From Rhodococcus sp. RD6.2 (lineage in GTDB: Bacteria; Actinomycetota; Actinomycetes; Mycobacteriales; Mycobacteriaceae), in contig NZ_CVQP01000006.1 of NCBI RefSeq assembly GCF_001040705.1, positions 363,760-427,759 on the forward strand: a stretch of DNA of 64,000 bases. The letters run 5' to 3'. This document shows, piece after piece, positions 43,695 through 52,745 of this stretch. The translations under genes were made by a program, and so were the position numbers. How positions within the stretch are numbered: position 1 is the first letter of the stretch; the number at the start of each line of letters is the position of its first letter. The notes beneath the pieces were generated by a model that was not told where the DNA came from, did not search any database, and saw nothing but the letters and a program-made list of their open reading frames with translations.

Positions 43695-44294
43695 TTACGC
43701 GAGGGCGATGGTGGTGACGCAGGTCGGGTCGTCCGGGCCGGTGCCGACGGTGGCCCGGCCGGTGCGCCCCTCGTACTCGACCACCACGTCGGCCTCGATC
43801 CCGCGGGGCAGCCACAGGCCGACGAACCCATTGTCGTAGGTGCGACTTGTCAGGTCCGCCAGCACGGCACCGTCGGCAACGTCCGTGGCGGTCACCCGGA
43901 TCGGCTGGTCGCGCAGTTCACCGAGACAGGTGGTGAGGCTGTGGAAGTAACAGTCGTGGGTGCGGTTCACGTAGGGCGCGACGGAGACGTAGAACTCGTC
44001 GTCGGGGAGCGCGACGGACGTTTCGGGGCCGTCGTTCTCGGAGATGAGGACCTCGTCCGGCCGCACTGACGCGACGAGGCCGTCGGGCCGCTCCGCTACG
44101 GGAAGTGTGTCGAGTCGCTCGATCAACTCCTTTCCACTCAGGTCGTCGAGTCCTTTCGCCGCAAGCACATTCGTGGTCGGCGAGGTGGAGGCGGGCGAGT
44201 CCGCAGGGGTGGACGAGCATGCCGTCAGGGCCAGTGCGCCGACGGTGGCGACAGCAGCGATCAGGGCCTTCGAGCGGAACGGTGAACGAGCCAT
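43695..44294 (-). CDS. CueP-family metal-binding lipoprotein
   Basis: The 199-residue product has a lipobox-type signal peptide (ALALTAC) and a CueP domain: DDEFYVSVAPYVNRTHDCYF, then SLTTCLGEL, GFVGLWLPRGIEA and TGPDDPTCVTTI. The three Cys of CueP are kept. Salmonella CueP binds periplasmic copper and supplies it to SodC. Here it is surface-anchored and no copper exporter or regulator lies next to it. It ends 3 bases after the convergent MFS stop. ATG 44294 was preferred to a GTG at 44300. Confidence 0.82.
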   Translation of the reverse strand: MARSPFRSKALIAAVATVGALALTACSSTPADSPASTSPTTNVLAAKGLDDLSGKELIERLDTLPVAERPDGLVASVRPDEVLISENDGPETSVALPDDEFYVSVAPYVNRTHDCYFHSLTTCLGELRDQPIRVTATDVADGAVLADLTSRTYDNGFVGLWLPRGIEADVVVEYEGRTGRATVGTGPDDPTCVTTIALA

Positions 44295-44560
44295 GACCAC
44301 ACGCTAGCCGCGTGTCCGCTTTGTCTGTTGTCGGGGGTGCCGCGAAGTGCTCCTCGGTCCCGTGGATCCCCTCGAACGAGACGTGGATCACTTGTGACCT
44401 GGGGAAAGTGCGGGATGTCACAAGATCAGTTCACGCTGCATTCACCGGCAGCGCCCCTCGATTCACTACCTTCGTGTGAAGGGGGGTCGCAGAGCAGCAG
44501 CCGCCCGAGGCTCCGGCCGACCCGTCCGAGATCGTCCGTCTTCTGCACATGGAGGTGCCC

Positions 44561-44878
44561 ATGACGCTCCTCGCAGTACTGACGTTGATCTTTGCGCCGC
44601 TGTGTGTGCTGGCCGCCTACGCGACCGTGTGCGCCGTGTTCCTGGTGGAATTGCGCCGCAACGACCGTGAACACCAGACCGAGCAGGCCCCGATCCGGAC
44701 GACGCAGGACATCTCGCTGCGGTCGCGTCGCCGTCAGCCTTTCTCGGCCCCGAGGTCATGGCGCTCCAGGAAGTCCAGCGTCAGGTCCGCGACCTCGCGC
44801 CACCCGTCGTCCGCGGCAAGCGAATGTCCGCGGTCCGGCAGCACCGAGTACTCGGTCGCGCCGGTGTTGCGCCTCTGA
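44561..44878 (+). CDS. Small membrane ORF overlapping the convergent hydrolase
   Basis: ATG 44561 has GGAGGTG 5 bases upstream and encodes a transmembrane helix (about 1-30: LLAVLTLIFAPLCVLAAYAT). A short charged region follows, then about 60 Arg/Ser-rich residues read opposite the end of the hydrolase gene. The first 45 codons look genuine; the rest looks like antisense shadow, as if the original stop had been lost. It may be a truncated or extended small membrane protein. Confidence 0.4.
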   Translation: MTLLAVLTLIFAPLCVLAAYATVCAVFLVELRRNDREHQTEQAPIRTTQDISLRSRRRQPFSAPRSWRSRKSSVRSATSRHPSSAASECPRSGSTEYSVAPVLRL

Positions 44879-45546
44879 ATGTTGTACTGGGACGCGACGA
44901 TCGACTCCGGCGTCATGCGGTCGGCACCGCCCGCGACCAGCAACAGTGGACCGCGCGCGGTGCGGGTGTCGATCTTGGCGGGACTGCCGACCGCGACGTT
45001 GGCCAACGCGGCTTGGAACAGCGGCCGGGCAGGCGCCGGGATCGTGTGGGCGTCGAAGATCCGGTCCGACTCCTCGCGGGAGATCGCGTTCGCGAACGTG
45101 TGGTGATACGACTCCGGTGTGTGCGTCCAGGTCTTGTTCCGCAGCAGCGGATTCCGCAGGATCGGCATCACACTACGCACCTGGTCGAGTGGCAGGCGGA
45201 GGACGCCCTTGAATTGTGCGGGGGCGATCGCGACCGCTCCACGCGCCAGCCCGTCGCCGAGGAGCTTCTGCGCGATCAGACCGCCGAAGGAATGACCGAC
45301 CAGGATGGGAAGCGTCGGCAGCGCTTCGACGACGGTCCGGTAGTGCCGAGCGACCTCCGCGAGGCCGACCCCGTTCAACTTGTCCGGATTCTCGCGCGTC
45401 GCCTCGGCCGTCTCCCCGTCCCCGGGCCAGCCGGGAGCGATCGGGATGTACCCGCGCGACGCGAACAGTTCCGTCCACGGCTGCCAACTGCTTGCGTGCA
45501 TCCACAGTCCGTGCACGAACACGACAGGGATCGGGTCGGACGCCAT
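44734..45546 (-). CDS. Alpha/beta hydrolase
   Basis: The 270-residue serine hydrolase has HGLWMHASSW for the oxyanion region, nucleophile Ser86 in VGHSFGG, Asp in GGADRMTPE and His in PDRGHSLAAD. There is no signal peptide. The family is too broad to name a substrate; esterase or lactonase activity is possible. Its C-terminal 145 bases overlap the small membrane ORF on the other strand. Divergent from the acyltransferase gene. Confidence 0.85.
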   Translation of the reverse strand: MASDPIPVVFVHGLWMHASSWQPWTELFASRGYIPIAPGWPGDGETAEATRENPDKLNGVGLAEVARHYRTVVEALPTLPILVGHSFGGLIAQKLLGDGLARGAVAIAPAQFKGVLRLPLDQVRSVMPILRNPLLRNKTWTHTPESYHHTFANAISREESDRIFDAHTIPAPARPLFQAALANVAVGSPAKIDTRTARGPLLLVAGGADRMTPESIVASQYNIQRRNTGATEYSVLPDRGHSLAADDGWREVADLTLDFLERHDLGAEKG

Positions 45547-45607
45547 CTTGTCTCCTCGGTCTCGGTGCTTGTCGAGCCTAGAGTGCCGACGTCGCTATCG
45601 TGACGTA

Positions 45608-46093
45608 GTGCGCTTCATCACGATCGTCCAGTCGTCCCCGTTCGTGCCGGTGTGGCTACGGATCCTGCTCCTGCTCGCCGCCGGAGCGCGGGTGTGGGGT
45701 GCGGGCATCTATTCGGGATGCCACTTCGGCGGCAAGGACATTCGGATGGGCGTCGGCACATTCGTCAACCGTGGCGTCCTGTTCGACGGCACCGCGCCCA
45801 TCACTCTCGGCAGGCAGGTTGCCGTCGGCCACGGCGTCAAATTCATCACCAGCACCCACGACATCGGACCGGAGGACGGCCGCGGCGGACGCGTCCGCAA
45901 CATGCCGATCACCGTCGGCGACGGCAGCTGGATCGGAGCGGGCGCCATCGTCCTGCCCGGGGTCACGGTCGGTCCGGGATGCATCGTCGGGGCCGGAGCC
46001 GTCGTCACCCGCGACTGCGAACCCAACGGCCTCTACGCGGGCAACCCCGCGCGCCGGGTACGCGACCTGCCGGTCGGGGTCGTGCGGACCTGA
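45608..46093 (+). CDS. Left-handed beta-helix acyltransferase
   Basis: The 161-residue protein from GTG 45608 has an N-terminal hydrophobic helix (about 12-30), then hexapeptide repeats (IYSGCHFGGKDIRMG and ITVGDGSWIGAGAIVLPGVT). The acetyl-CoA-transferase signature His is in TSTHDIGPEDG, and it ends ARRVRDLPVG after the usual GNPA. Such enzymes acetylate sugars or capsular glycans. The membrane helix is unusual for this family. No glycan cluster is nearby. Confidence 0.82.
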   Translation: MRFITIVQSSPFVPVWLRILLLLAAGARVWGAGIYSGCHFGGKDIRMGVGTFVNRGVLFDGTAPITLGRQVAVGHGVKFITSTHDIGPEDGRGGRVRNMPITVGDGSWIGAGAIVLPGVTVGPGCIVGAGAVVTRDCEPNGLYAGNPARRVRDLPVGVVRT

Positions 46094-46100
46094 GTCGCGC

Positions 46101-46490
46101 TCACGCGGACTTCTTCTTCTTCTTCCTTTTCGTACGTTTCTTCCGGGCCTTGGCCTTCGATCCGCGACGGCACTTTTCGGTCGACGTCGCAGGTTCCGCG
46201 GCGGGCGGTTGGTCGGGGACCGCCGGGAGAAGCGAGCGGGCCAATTCGCGGCGCAGACTGGCCATCAGCTCGGGGGACCGGAGCAGGAACGTGGCCTCCT
46301 GCAGCGCGGTGTAGTGCGCGAGCGAGATGAGCACTGCACTGTCCGTCTTCCCGGCGATCTCGACGGCGACGGTGCCCGAGTTGACCTCCTGGACGAGGGA
46401 CGCCAGGCGTTTGCCCGCGGACTTCACCGTGGTCGCCACCGCTGTCGACTCCGTTCGCCTTTCGAATTCTGTCGCCGCGCATCTTCGCAT
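46101..46490 (-). CDS. Phd/YefM-like protein with polylysine tail (orphan)
   Basis: The 129-residue product comes from ATG 46490, with GAGGCAGGGG upstream. Residues 20-85 resemble the Phd/YefM antitoxin dimer domain (SGTVAVEIAGKTDSAVLIS followed by HYTALQEATFLLRSPELMAS). The C-terminus (about 110-129) is a Lys/Arg run ending KKKKKSA, read from a TTC-rich tract that is compositionally odd here. No toxin gene lies on either side. It could be a nucleoid-associated or solitary DNA-binding protein derived from an antitoxin. Confidence 0.55.
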   Translation of the reverse strand: MRRCAATEFERRTESTAVATTVKSAGKRLASLVQEVNSGTVAVEIAGKTDSAVLISLAHYTALQEATFLLRSPELMASLRRELARSLLPAVPDQPPAAEPATSTEKCRRGSKAKARKKRTKRKKKKKSA

Positions 46491-46566
46491 CCCCTGCCTC
46501 CGAATCGGGACGAGGACACGACGGTCGGACGAATCGTGAACGGTGCGGGTTGATAGAACTGGTCCC

Positions 46567-47526
46567 GTGACTCGACCCCGGATCTCGGCCCGCGCGGCAG
46601 GCATCGCCCTCGGATACGTGGCCGACCGGGTGTTCGCCGACCCGAGGCGCGGACATCCCGTCGCCGGTTTCGGTCGAGCGGCCGCCGCCCTGGAACGCGC
46701 CACCTACCGCGACTCCCGGGCCGCGGGGGCCTGCCACACGGCGCTGCTCGCCGGCGGCGTCGTCGGGGGCGCGGTCGTCGCGTCCCGCGCGGCCCGCCGG
46801 CTCGGCTGGGCGGGGGAGACGGCCCTCGTGGCGGCGGCGACGTGGACCGCGCTCGGCGGAACGTCGCTCGCGCGCGTCGGCAACGAGATGGCCGATCGTC
46901 TGGACGGCGACGACCTCACCGGTGCACGCGAACTCGTCCCGTCCCTGTGCGGACGTGACCCGAATTCACTCGACGAAGCCGGGATCGCCCGCGCCACGGT
47001 CGAATCGATCGCCGAGAACACGTCCGACGCGACGGTCGGGCCTCTGGTGTGGGCGGCGATCGCCGGGGCGCCCGGCGCACTCGGATACCGCGCCGTCAAC
47101 ACCCTCGACGCGATGATCGGGTACCGGTCACCGCGCTACCTGCGGTTCGGCTGGGCCGCGGCCCGCCTCGACGACGTCGTGAACCTCGCTCCCGCGCGGC
47201 TGACCGGACTGCTCGCCGTCGCCTCCGCGCCCGCCGTCGGCGGTTCCCCTGCCGCGTCGGCACGGGCGTGGCGACGCGACGCGTCCGCTCACCCCAGCCC
47301 CAATGCGGGCGTCGCGGAGGCGTCGATGGCTGGAGCGCTCGGCGTGCGGCTCGGTGGCCGAACCGAGTACGCGCACGGTGTCGAGGAGCGCCCCACCCTC
47401 GGGGACGGTCCGTCCCCCCGGGTGGGGGACATCGCGCGGGTCGCGCGGCTGTCCGAGGTGGTGCAGGCCGGTGCCGCGGTGACCGCGGCCCTCGTCGTGG
47501 TGCTCGCTCAGCGGCGCTTGCCGTAG
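46567..47526 (+). CDS. cobD: Adenosylcobinamide-phosphate synthase CobD/CbiB
   Basis: Membrane enzyme that attaches the aminopropanol arm in cobalamin synthesis. The 319-residue product has CbiB hallmarks: GYVADRVFADPRRGHPVAGFG at the N-terminus, SIAENTSDATVGPLVWAAI, and the PNAGVAEASMAGAL segment. About six hydrophobic segments. GTG 46567 was preferred over an upstream start. It matches Rv2236c and is convergent with the SURF1 gene, overlapping it by 19 bases. Confidence 0.92.
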   Translation: MTRPRISARAAGIALGYVADRVFADPRRGHPVAGFGRAAAALERATYRDSRAAGACHTALLAGGVVGGAVVASRAARRLGWAGETALVAAATWTALGGTSLARVGNEMADRLDGDDLTGARELVPSLCGRDPNSLDEAGIARATVESIAENTSDATVGPLVWAAIAGAPGALGYRAVNTLDAMIGYRSPRYLRFGWAAARLDDVVNLAPARLTGLLAVASAPAVGGSPAASARAWRRDASAHPSPNAGVAEASMAGALGVRLGGRTEYAHGVEERPTLGDGPSPRVGDIARVARLSEVVQAGAAVTAALVVVLAQRRLP

Positions 47527-48434
47527 CGATCGGCGAGCCTCGCCTCGGTCGCTGTCAGTGTGGCCGGCTCGGGCTCGGTCGATCGGCCGAAGCGGCGGCG
47601 CGGCAGCGCGACCTCGTCTCGCTCGGGGTTCGTCTCGGCCGGCGTCTGTTCTGTGTCGGAGGCGTCCGTGTCGGGGACTACGACGGTGTTCGCGCGTTCG
47701 CGGCGGCGCTCCCGGATCTCCGCGCGCACGAAGTACGCCAGACCCAGCGGCGCCATGATCCCGAACGCGAGCCACTGCAGTCCGTAGGAGAGGTACGGGC
47801 CGGCGTCGAGCTGGGGAAGCGGAATCGGGTTCAGCGCACCCGGCTCGCCCGCAGGCAACTGGAACCACGCGTCGACCAGCGGCAGACCGACCGTTGCACC
47901 GACCTGCCCGGCATCGAGGAAGTACACCTGGGGGACACCGTTCTCGATGATCGGGTCCTTGCCTGGGACGGTGCCCTCGGACACGCGAGCCCGGGCCGTG
48001 ACGGTGACCTCACCGGACGGTGCGGCCTCGATCGGCGGCGCGAGGGTGCCCTGGACCGGTCGCACGTACCCGCGGTTGATCAGGATGATCTCGCCGCCGG
48101 TCAGACGCATCGGTGTGAGCACCTCGTACGCGGGATCGCCCTCGATCGAGCGCAGTCGGACCAGTGCCTCGTGATCCGGCAGGTAGGTGCCCGTCGCCGT
48201 CACCTGCCGCCACTCGTCGTTGGCGGCGAGCGGACCCGACTCGGGCAGGATCGACTCGACCGGAACAGGCTCCGCGTTCACGGACTCCTCGATCAGCGCG
48301 TTGCGGTGCTCGGTGCTCGTGTTCTTGCCCAGCTGCCACGGCGCGAGGACGGTGAAGCACATGTAGGCGAAACCCGCCACGACGACGGCGAGCACCAGCC
48401 AGCCCGGACGCAGCAGAAATTTCAGCCTTCGCAC
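47508..48434 (-). CDS. SURF1-family cytochrome oxidase assembly protein
   Basis: The 308-residue protein from GTG 48434 has two membrane helices (about 10-32 and 205-228) flanking an extracytoplasmic loop. Signature motifs: TVLAPWQLGKNT early, INRGYVRP in the loop, and LQWLAFGIMAPLGLAYFVRA at the second helix. The Rv2235 counterpart has similar order. The C-terminal 75 residues are acidic and Arg-rich, an extension beyond the family core. Assists assembly of the aa3 terminal oxidase. Confidence 0.85.
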   Translation of the reverse strand: MRRLKFLLRPGWLVLAVVVAGFAYMCFTVLAPWQLGKNTSTEHRNALIEESVNAEPVPVESILPESGPLAANDEWRQVTATGTYLPDHEALVRLRSIEGDPAYEVLTPMRLTGGEIILINRGYVRPVQGTLAPPIEAAPSGEVTVTARARVSEGTVPGKDPIIENGVPQVYFLDAGQVGATVGLPLVDAWFQLPAGEPGALNPIPLPQLDAGPYLSYGLQWLAFGIMAPLGLAYFVRAEIRERRRERANTVVVPDTDASDTEQTPAETNPERDEVALPRRRFGRSTEPEPATLTATEARLADRYGKRR

Positions 48435-48500
48435 GCCACCACGGTACTGGGCGTGCCGGGTGAGACCGAAATGTCGGTGTCCGGGATCACCCAACGGCCG

Positions 48501-48974
48501 TCAGAGTCGTTCGCGAACCCACTCCAGCAGGCCCGGAACAGCGGCTTCGATCTGCTCGCGAACCAGCTCGAAGTCCTCGCCGTCGCCGTAGTACGGATCG
48601 GGCACCGAATCATCCTCGGCGTCCGGGTCGAAGCTGCGCAGCAGGCGCCGCCGTTCGGTCGGCACCCCGAGGTGGGCCAGCGCGCGATCGTGACCGGTGT
48701 CGAGCGCGACCACGAGGTCGGCGTCCAGATGGTCGCGTCCGACCTGCGCGGCGCGGTGCCCGACCGGGTAGCCGTGCGCCGCCAGCACGGCGGTCGTCCG
48801 GTGGTCGGCGTCGTCGCCGACGTGCCAGTCGCCGGTGCCCGCGCTCGACACCCGGACGACGTCCGCGAGACCGGCGTCGGTCAGGTGGCCGAGCAGGATC
48901 TTCTCCGCCATCGGCGACCGGCAGATGTTGCCGGTGCACACGAACGTGATGTGCAGCGCAGCGTCAGCGGGCAT
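48501..48974 (-). CDS. ptpA: Low-molecular-weight protein tyrosine phosphatase PtpA
   Basis: The 157-residue enzyme has the C(X)5R loop FVCTGNICRSPMAE with Cys13 and Arg19, and general-acid Asp126 in VPDPYYGDG. Tyr128-Tyr129 are conserved at the same positions as in M. tuberculosis PtpA, where PtkA phosphorylates them. ATG 48974 was chosen over an open frame extending to 49025. It overlaps the HAD gene by 11 bases, so the two are co-expressed. Confidence 0.93.
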   Translation of the reverse strand: MPADAALHITFVCTGNICRSPMAEKILLGHLTDAGLADVVRVSSAGTGDWHVGDDADHRTTAVLAAHGYPVGHRAAQVGRDHLDADLVVALDTGHDRALAHLGVPTERRRLLRSFDPDAEDDSVPDPYYGDGEDFELVREQIEAAVPGLLEWVRERL

Positions 48975-49623
48975 GCAGGATCGCCCCCAGCTCGCCGACC
49001 GTCCGAGCCGACCACGCGGCGTCATCGGCCTCCGATTCGGCGCCGTAACCCCAGTGCACGAGGACCGTCGGGATACCCCAGTGCGCGGCTCCGTGCACGT
49101 CGTGGACGCGGTCGCCGACCATCACGACATCGGGCGTGCCGCCGGGAACGGGGCTGACACCGAGCCCGCGCAACGCGTGCTCGACGACGTCCGCCTTCGC
49201 TCGCCGGGTGCCGTCCGCGGACGCACCCGCGACGACCTCGAAGTGCCCGGACAGGCCGAAATGATCGAGGATCCGGACTGCGAACCGCTCGGACTTGCTG
49301 GTCGCGACCGCCAGCCGCGACCCCGACGCGGACAGTCCGGTCAGCAGGTCCGCGACGCCGGGGAACACCTCGTTCTCGGCCCACCCGATCCGGTCGTAGC
49401 GGTCGAAGTAGGCGGCCAGGGCGCGCTCCGCGTCCGCGTCGTCCAGGCCGACCGTGCGCAAGGTGTCCGCCATCGGCGGTCCGAGGATCAACTGCGTCAG
49501 GTCGACATCCGGCTCCGGTGCGCCGACCGTGGCGAGCGCATGCCGGAACCCGGTGACGATGCCGGGCGCGGAGTCGGTGAGGGTGCCGTCGAGGTCGAAG
49601 AGGGTGATCGCGGGAGAACGCAC
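48964..49623 (-). CDS. HAD-family protein, PtkA-like
   Basis: The 219-residue HAD protein from GTG 49623 has motif I FDLDGTLTDS (Asp10, Asp12), motif II-type Thr in VATSKSERF, and motif IV VMVGDRVHDVHGA. It is directly upstream of ptpA and in M. tuberculosis the syntenic gene (Rv2232) encodes PtkA, an unusual HAD tyrosine kinase acting on PtpA. By sequence alone a phosphoglycolate-phosphatase-type hydrolase is equally possible. The long N-terminal region of mycobacterial PtkA is absent. Confidence 0.75.
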   Translation of the reverse strand: MRSPAITLFDLDGTLTDSAPGIVTGFRHALATVGAPEPDVDLTQLILGPPMADTLRTVGLDDADAERALAAYFDRYDRIGWAENEVFPGVADLLTGLSASGSRLAVATSKSERFAVRILDHFGLSGHFEVVAGASADGTRRAKADVVEHALRGLGVSPVPGGTPDVVMVGDRVHDVHGAAHWGIPTVLVHWGYGAESEADDAAWSARTVGELGAILHAR

Positions 49624-49679
49624 CCGTCCATCCTGCCTGGCTCCCAGGTCCTGCGCTCGACCGCCATACACTGCCGATC

Positions 49680-50741
49680 GTGGACACCCGAGCATCCGAC
49701 GCCGTCGACCCGAACAGGTGGGGCGACGTCGACCTGCGCCACCACGGCGACATCGACGCCGTACCCGGACTGCTCGACTTCGCCGTCAACGTGCGCGGCG
49801 ACGGACCGCCGGACTGGCTCGCGGCACGCCTCGCCTCGGCGGTGCCGACCCTCGGTCGCTACCCGTCCGAGCAGGCCGAGCGCGCCGCTCGCGAGCAGGT
49901 CGCGGCGCGTCACGGCCGCGACCCCGACGAGGTGTTGCTGCTCGGCGGCGGAGCGGAGGGATTCGCGATGCTGCCGCGGCTCGCGCCGCGGCTGGCGGCG
50001 CTGATCCACCCGTCGTTCACCGAACCCGAATACGCGCTGCGCGAGGCCGGGGTGCCGGTCACCCAGGTGGTGCTCGCGCCGCCGTACCGCCTGAGCGGCG
50101 CCGCCGTCCCCGACGCAGCCGACCTCGTGGTGCTCGGCAATCCGACCAACCCGACGTCGACGCTGCATCCCGCCGGCGACGTCCTCGCCCTCCGCCGACC
50201 CGGACGCCTCCTGGTCGTGGACGAGGCGTTCGGCGACGCGGTTCCCGGCGAGCCGGAGTCGCTGGCCGGCCGGTCACTGCCCGACGTCCTGGTGCTGCGG
50301 TCGCTGACCAAGACGTTCGCGCTCGCGGGCCTGCGGTGCGGGTACGCGCTCGGCGCCCCCGACGTTCTGGCGCGCATGCAGAAGGGTCGCGCGCACTGGC
50401 CGCTCGGCAGCCTGCAACTCGAGGCGATCAGAGCATGCAGCGAACCGGACGCAGTCGCGTGGGCCGATCGCGAGGCGCGACAGATCGAGGTCGAACGGGC
50501 CGAGATGCTCCGCCTTCTCGCCGCCGCGGGTGTGGAGGTGGTGGGTCCGGCGCGGGCGCCGTTCCTGCTGCTTCGCGTCCCTGACGGCGAACTCGTCCGA
50601 AAGAAGCTGCAGGAGAAGGGGATCGCGGTGCGTCGCGGCGACACCTTCCCCGGGCTCGACCCGAACCACATCCGCGTCGCCGTCCGCGCAGCCGAACCGG
50701 CTCGCGCCCTGGTGGCCGCACTGACGGAGGTACTGGCATGA
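49680..50741 (+). CDS. cobC: Cobalamin-pathway aminotransferase-like enzyme (CobC/CobD-decarboxylase type)
   Basis: The 353-residue PLP enzyme has Lys in [26 protein letters not shown] for cofactor contact, and Arg in PNHIRVAVR at the C-terminus. It equals Rv2231c. In Salmonella the related CobD decarboxylates threonine phosphate to the aminopropanol linker. Histidinol-phosphate aminotransferase is the nearest alternative. Start GTG 49680 is divergent from the HAD gene, and it is coupled to nif3 through an ATGA overlap. Confidence 0.82.
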   Translation: MDTRASDAVDPNRWGDVDLRHHGDIDAVPGLLDFAVNVRGDGPPDWLAARLASAVPTLGRYPSEQAERAAREQVAARHGRDPDEVLLLGGGAEGFAMLPRLAPRLAALIHPSFTEPEYALREAGVPVTQVVLAPPYRLSGAAVPDAADLVVLGNPTNPTSTLHPAGDVLALRRPGRLLVVDEAFGDAVPGEPESLAGRSLPDVLVLRSLTKTFALAGLRCGYALGAPDVLARMQKGRAHWPLGSLQLEAIRACSEPDAVAWADREARQIEVERAEMLRLLAAAGVEVVGPARAPFLLLRVPDGELVRKKLQEKGIAVRRGDTFPGLDPNHIRVAVRAAEPARALVAALTEVLA

Positions 50742-51865
50742 GTGTTCCGCTGTCCGAGGTCATCTCGGCGCTCGAGGAGGCGTACCCGCCGCGGCTTGCG
50801 CACAGCTGGGATTCCGTCGGCCTCGTTTGTGGCGACCCCGCCGACTCCGTCGACCGCGTGATGATCGCCGTGGACGCGACGGCCGCCGTCGTGGACGAGG
50901 CACTGGCGTGGGGGGCGCAGCTGCTGCTCGTCCACCACCCGCTGCTGCTGCGCGGCGTTGACACCGTCGGTGCCCACACCCCCAAGGGTGCCCTGCTGCA
51001 CCGGCTGATCCGGGGCGGCTGCGCCCTGTACACGGCGCACACCAACGCCGACTCCGCCGATCCCGGAGTTTCCGATGCGCTCGCGCAGGCACTCGGTCTG
51101 ACCGTCACCGGACCACTCGACCAGGCAGCGTCGGAACCGCTCGACAAGTGGGTCGTCATGGTCCCGTCCACCGACACCGCCCCGGTCCGGGACGCACTGT
51201 TCGCGGCGGGCGCGGGCGAGATCGGCGACTACAGCTGCTGCAGCTGGACGGTCACCGGCACCGGCCAGTTCCTACCCGGCGACGGCGCGACCCCCACGAT
51301 CGGAGCGGTCGGACGTGTCGAGCAGGTCACCGAGGACCGCGTCGAGGTAGTCGCACGTCGGGCGCTGCGGTCGCGGGTGCTGGCCGCGCTGCGCGCCGCG
51401 CACCCGTACGAGGAGCCCGCGTTCGACGTCGTCGAACTCGCCGACACCGGGTCGGCACTCGGCATCGGCCGGGTCGGGGAACTGCCGGAACCCGAGACGT
51501 TGCGCGAGTTCGCCGCCCGCGTCCGCCGCGCACTGCCCGAAACCGCGTGGGGTGTGCGGGCCGCAGGCGACCCCGACACCGTCGTGCGCACCGTCGCGGT
51601 GTGCGGCGGCTCCGGCGACTCCCTGCTCGGCGCGGCACGCGCGCGCGGCGTCGACGCGTATGTGACCGCCGACCTGCGGCACCATCCCGCCGACGAGCAT
51701 CTGCGCGGTGGCGGTCCGGTGCTGGTCGACGTCGCGCACTGGGCCAGCGAGCAGCCGTGGTGTGCGCAGGCGAGCGGCATCCTCGATGCCCGGTTCGCCG
51801 ACGTCGACGGCTGGTCCACGGTGGTCTCCGAGGTCCGGACCGATCCCTGGACCCTCGGCCTCTGA
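50738..51865 (+). CDS. Nif3-like dinuclear metal-centre protein
   Basis: The 375-residue protein is in the Nif3/YbgI family (GTP cyclohydrolase type 1-like). Metal ligands are visible: [20 protein letters not shown] and [11 protein letters not shown] middle PII-like insert (about 135-240) separates the two halves, as in the larger members. It corresponds to Rv2230c. Function remains unproven. Followed by a 142-base gap with a short stem-loop. Confidence 0.88.
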   Translation: MSVPLSEVISALEEAYPPRLAHSWDSVGLVCGDPADSVDRVMIAVDATAAVVDEALAWGAQLLLVHHPLLLRGVDTVGAHTPKGALLHRLIRGGCALYTAHTNADSADPGVSDALAQALGLTVTGPLDQAASEPLDKWVVMVPSTDTAPVRDALFAAGAGEIGDYSCCSWTVTGTGQFLPGDGATPTIGAVGRVEQVTEDRVEVVARRALRSRVLAALRAAHPYEEPAFDVVELADTGSALGIGRVGELPEPETLREFAARVRRALPETAWGVRAAGDPDTVVRTVAVCGGSGDSLLGAARARGVDAYVTADLRHHPADEHLRGGGPVLVDVAHWASEQPWCAQASGILDARFADVDGWSTVVSEVRTDPWTLGL

Positions 51866-51909
51866 CCACCCCTCCCACGGGGCGAGAGGAACCCGACGCG
51901 GGCTGGGCG

Positions 51910-51930
51910 GGGCGAGGGTTCCCCTCGCCC
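51910..51930 (+). terminator. Short stem-loop between nif3 and the zinc-ribbon gene
   Basis: GGGCGAGGG (51910-51918) pairs with CCCTCGCCC (51922-51930), loop of 3 bases. It may reduce readthrough between the two genes. No T-run. Confidence 0.5.
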
Positions 51931-52007
51931 GGGTGGAGGAGAGGGCCGGGGCGGTAACGTATGCGGAACCCTCCACCCCTCGAATCACAAGCAGGAGCGA
52001 AGCCCGA

Positions 52008-52745
52008 GTGAACGTCGACCCCCGGATCCAGGCCAAGCTGCTCGACCTCGCTGCGGTCGACACCGAGCTGACCAGGATCGCGCACCGCAGGCGCACCCTC
52101 CCCGAGCAGGAGGAGGTCGAGCGGCTCGAAGCCGACCGGGTGGGACGCAAGGATGCCGCCGTCGCCGTGCAGATCGTCCTCGACGACCTCGACCGCGACA
52201 TCAGCAAGCTCGAAGGCGAGGTCGACGCGGTTCGCAAGCGTGAGGACCGCGACCGGAAGCTGCTCGAGAGCGGCACCGTCGGCGCCAAGCAGCTCACTGA
52301 ACTCGAACACGAACTCGGCAGCCTCACCCGCAGGCAGGCCGCGCTCGAAGAGGACCTGCTCGACGTGATGGAGCGGCGCGAGGCCACCCAGGCCGACTAC
52401 GACCACGCCGGCGGCCAGGTCGACCAGATCGACGACGCCCTCGTCGACGTGACCCGTCGCCGCGACGACGCGCTCGCCGACCTCGACGCCGCCCAGCAGC
52501 GCTGCGACGCCGACCGGACCGCCCTCGTCGCCGAATTCCCCGAGGACCTGCTCGCCGTCTACGACCGTCAGCGCAGCGGAGGCGGAGTCGGTGCGGCGCT
52601 GTTGCAGGCACGCCGGTGCGGCGCCTGCCGGATCGAGATCGACCGTGGCGAGTTGACGCGGATCGCGGCGACCGCACCCGACGTCGTCGTCCGGTGCCCC
52701 GAGTGCAGCGCGATCATGGTGCGCACCAAGGAATCCGGTCTGTGA
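52008..52745 (+). CDS. Coiled-coil zinc-ribbon protein (CT398-like)
   Basis: The 245-residue protein from GTG 52008 has a long antiparallel coiled coil (about 10-185), rich in Glu/Arg/Leu heptads, then a zinc ribbon with two CxxC pairs (RRCGACRIE and VRCPECSAI). Known in Chlamydia as CT398 and in M. tuberculosis as Rv2229c. Its place next to RNase H suggests RNA or DNA-related scaffolding. The GTGA overlap with the RNase H gene indicates coupling. Confidence 0.85.
   Translation: MNVDPRIQAKLLDLAAVDTELTRIAHRRRTLPEQEEVERLEADRVGRKDAAVAVQIVLDDLDRDISKLEGEVDAVRKREDRDRKLLESGTVGAKQLTELEHELGSLTRRQAALEEDLLDVMERREATQADYDHAGGQVDQIDDALVDVTRRRDDALADLDAAQQRCDADRTALVAEFPEDLLAVYDRQRSGGGVGAALLQARRCGACRIEIDRGELTRIAATAPDVVVRCPECSAIMVRTKESGL

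Noticed and set aside
20856-44407. A shared 15-mer TGTGACCTGGGGAAA at 20856-20870 and 44393-44407, both intergenic
   Set aside because: In 64 kb a few exact 15-mer pairs are expected by chance, and the flanks are not similar. No common regulatory logic links the downstream genes.
44392-44423. TTGTGAC...GTCACAA inverted repeat as a CRP-type site
   Set aside because: The half-sites are 18 bases apart, far from the N6 spacing of CRP sites, so I do not call an operator.
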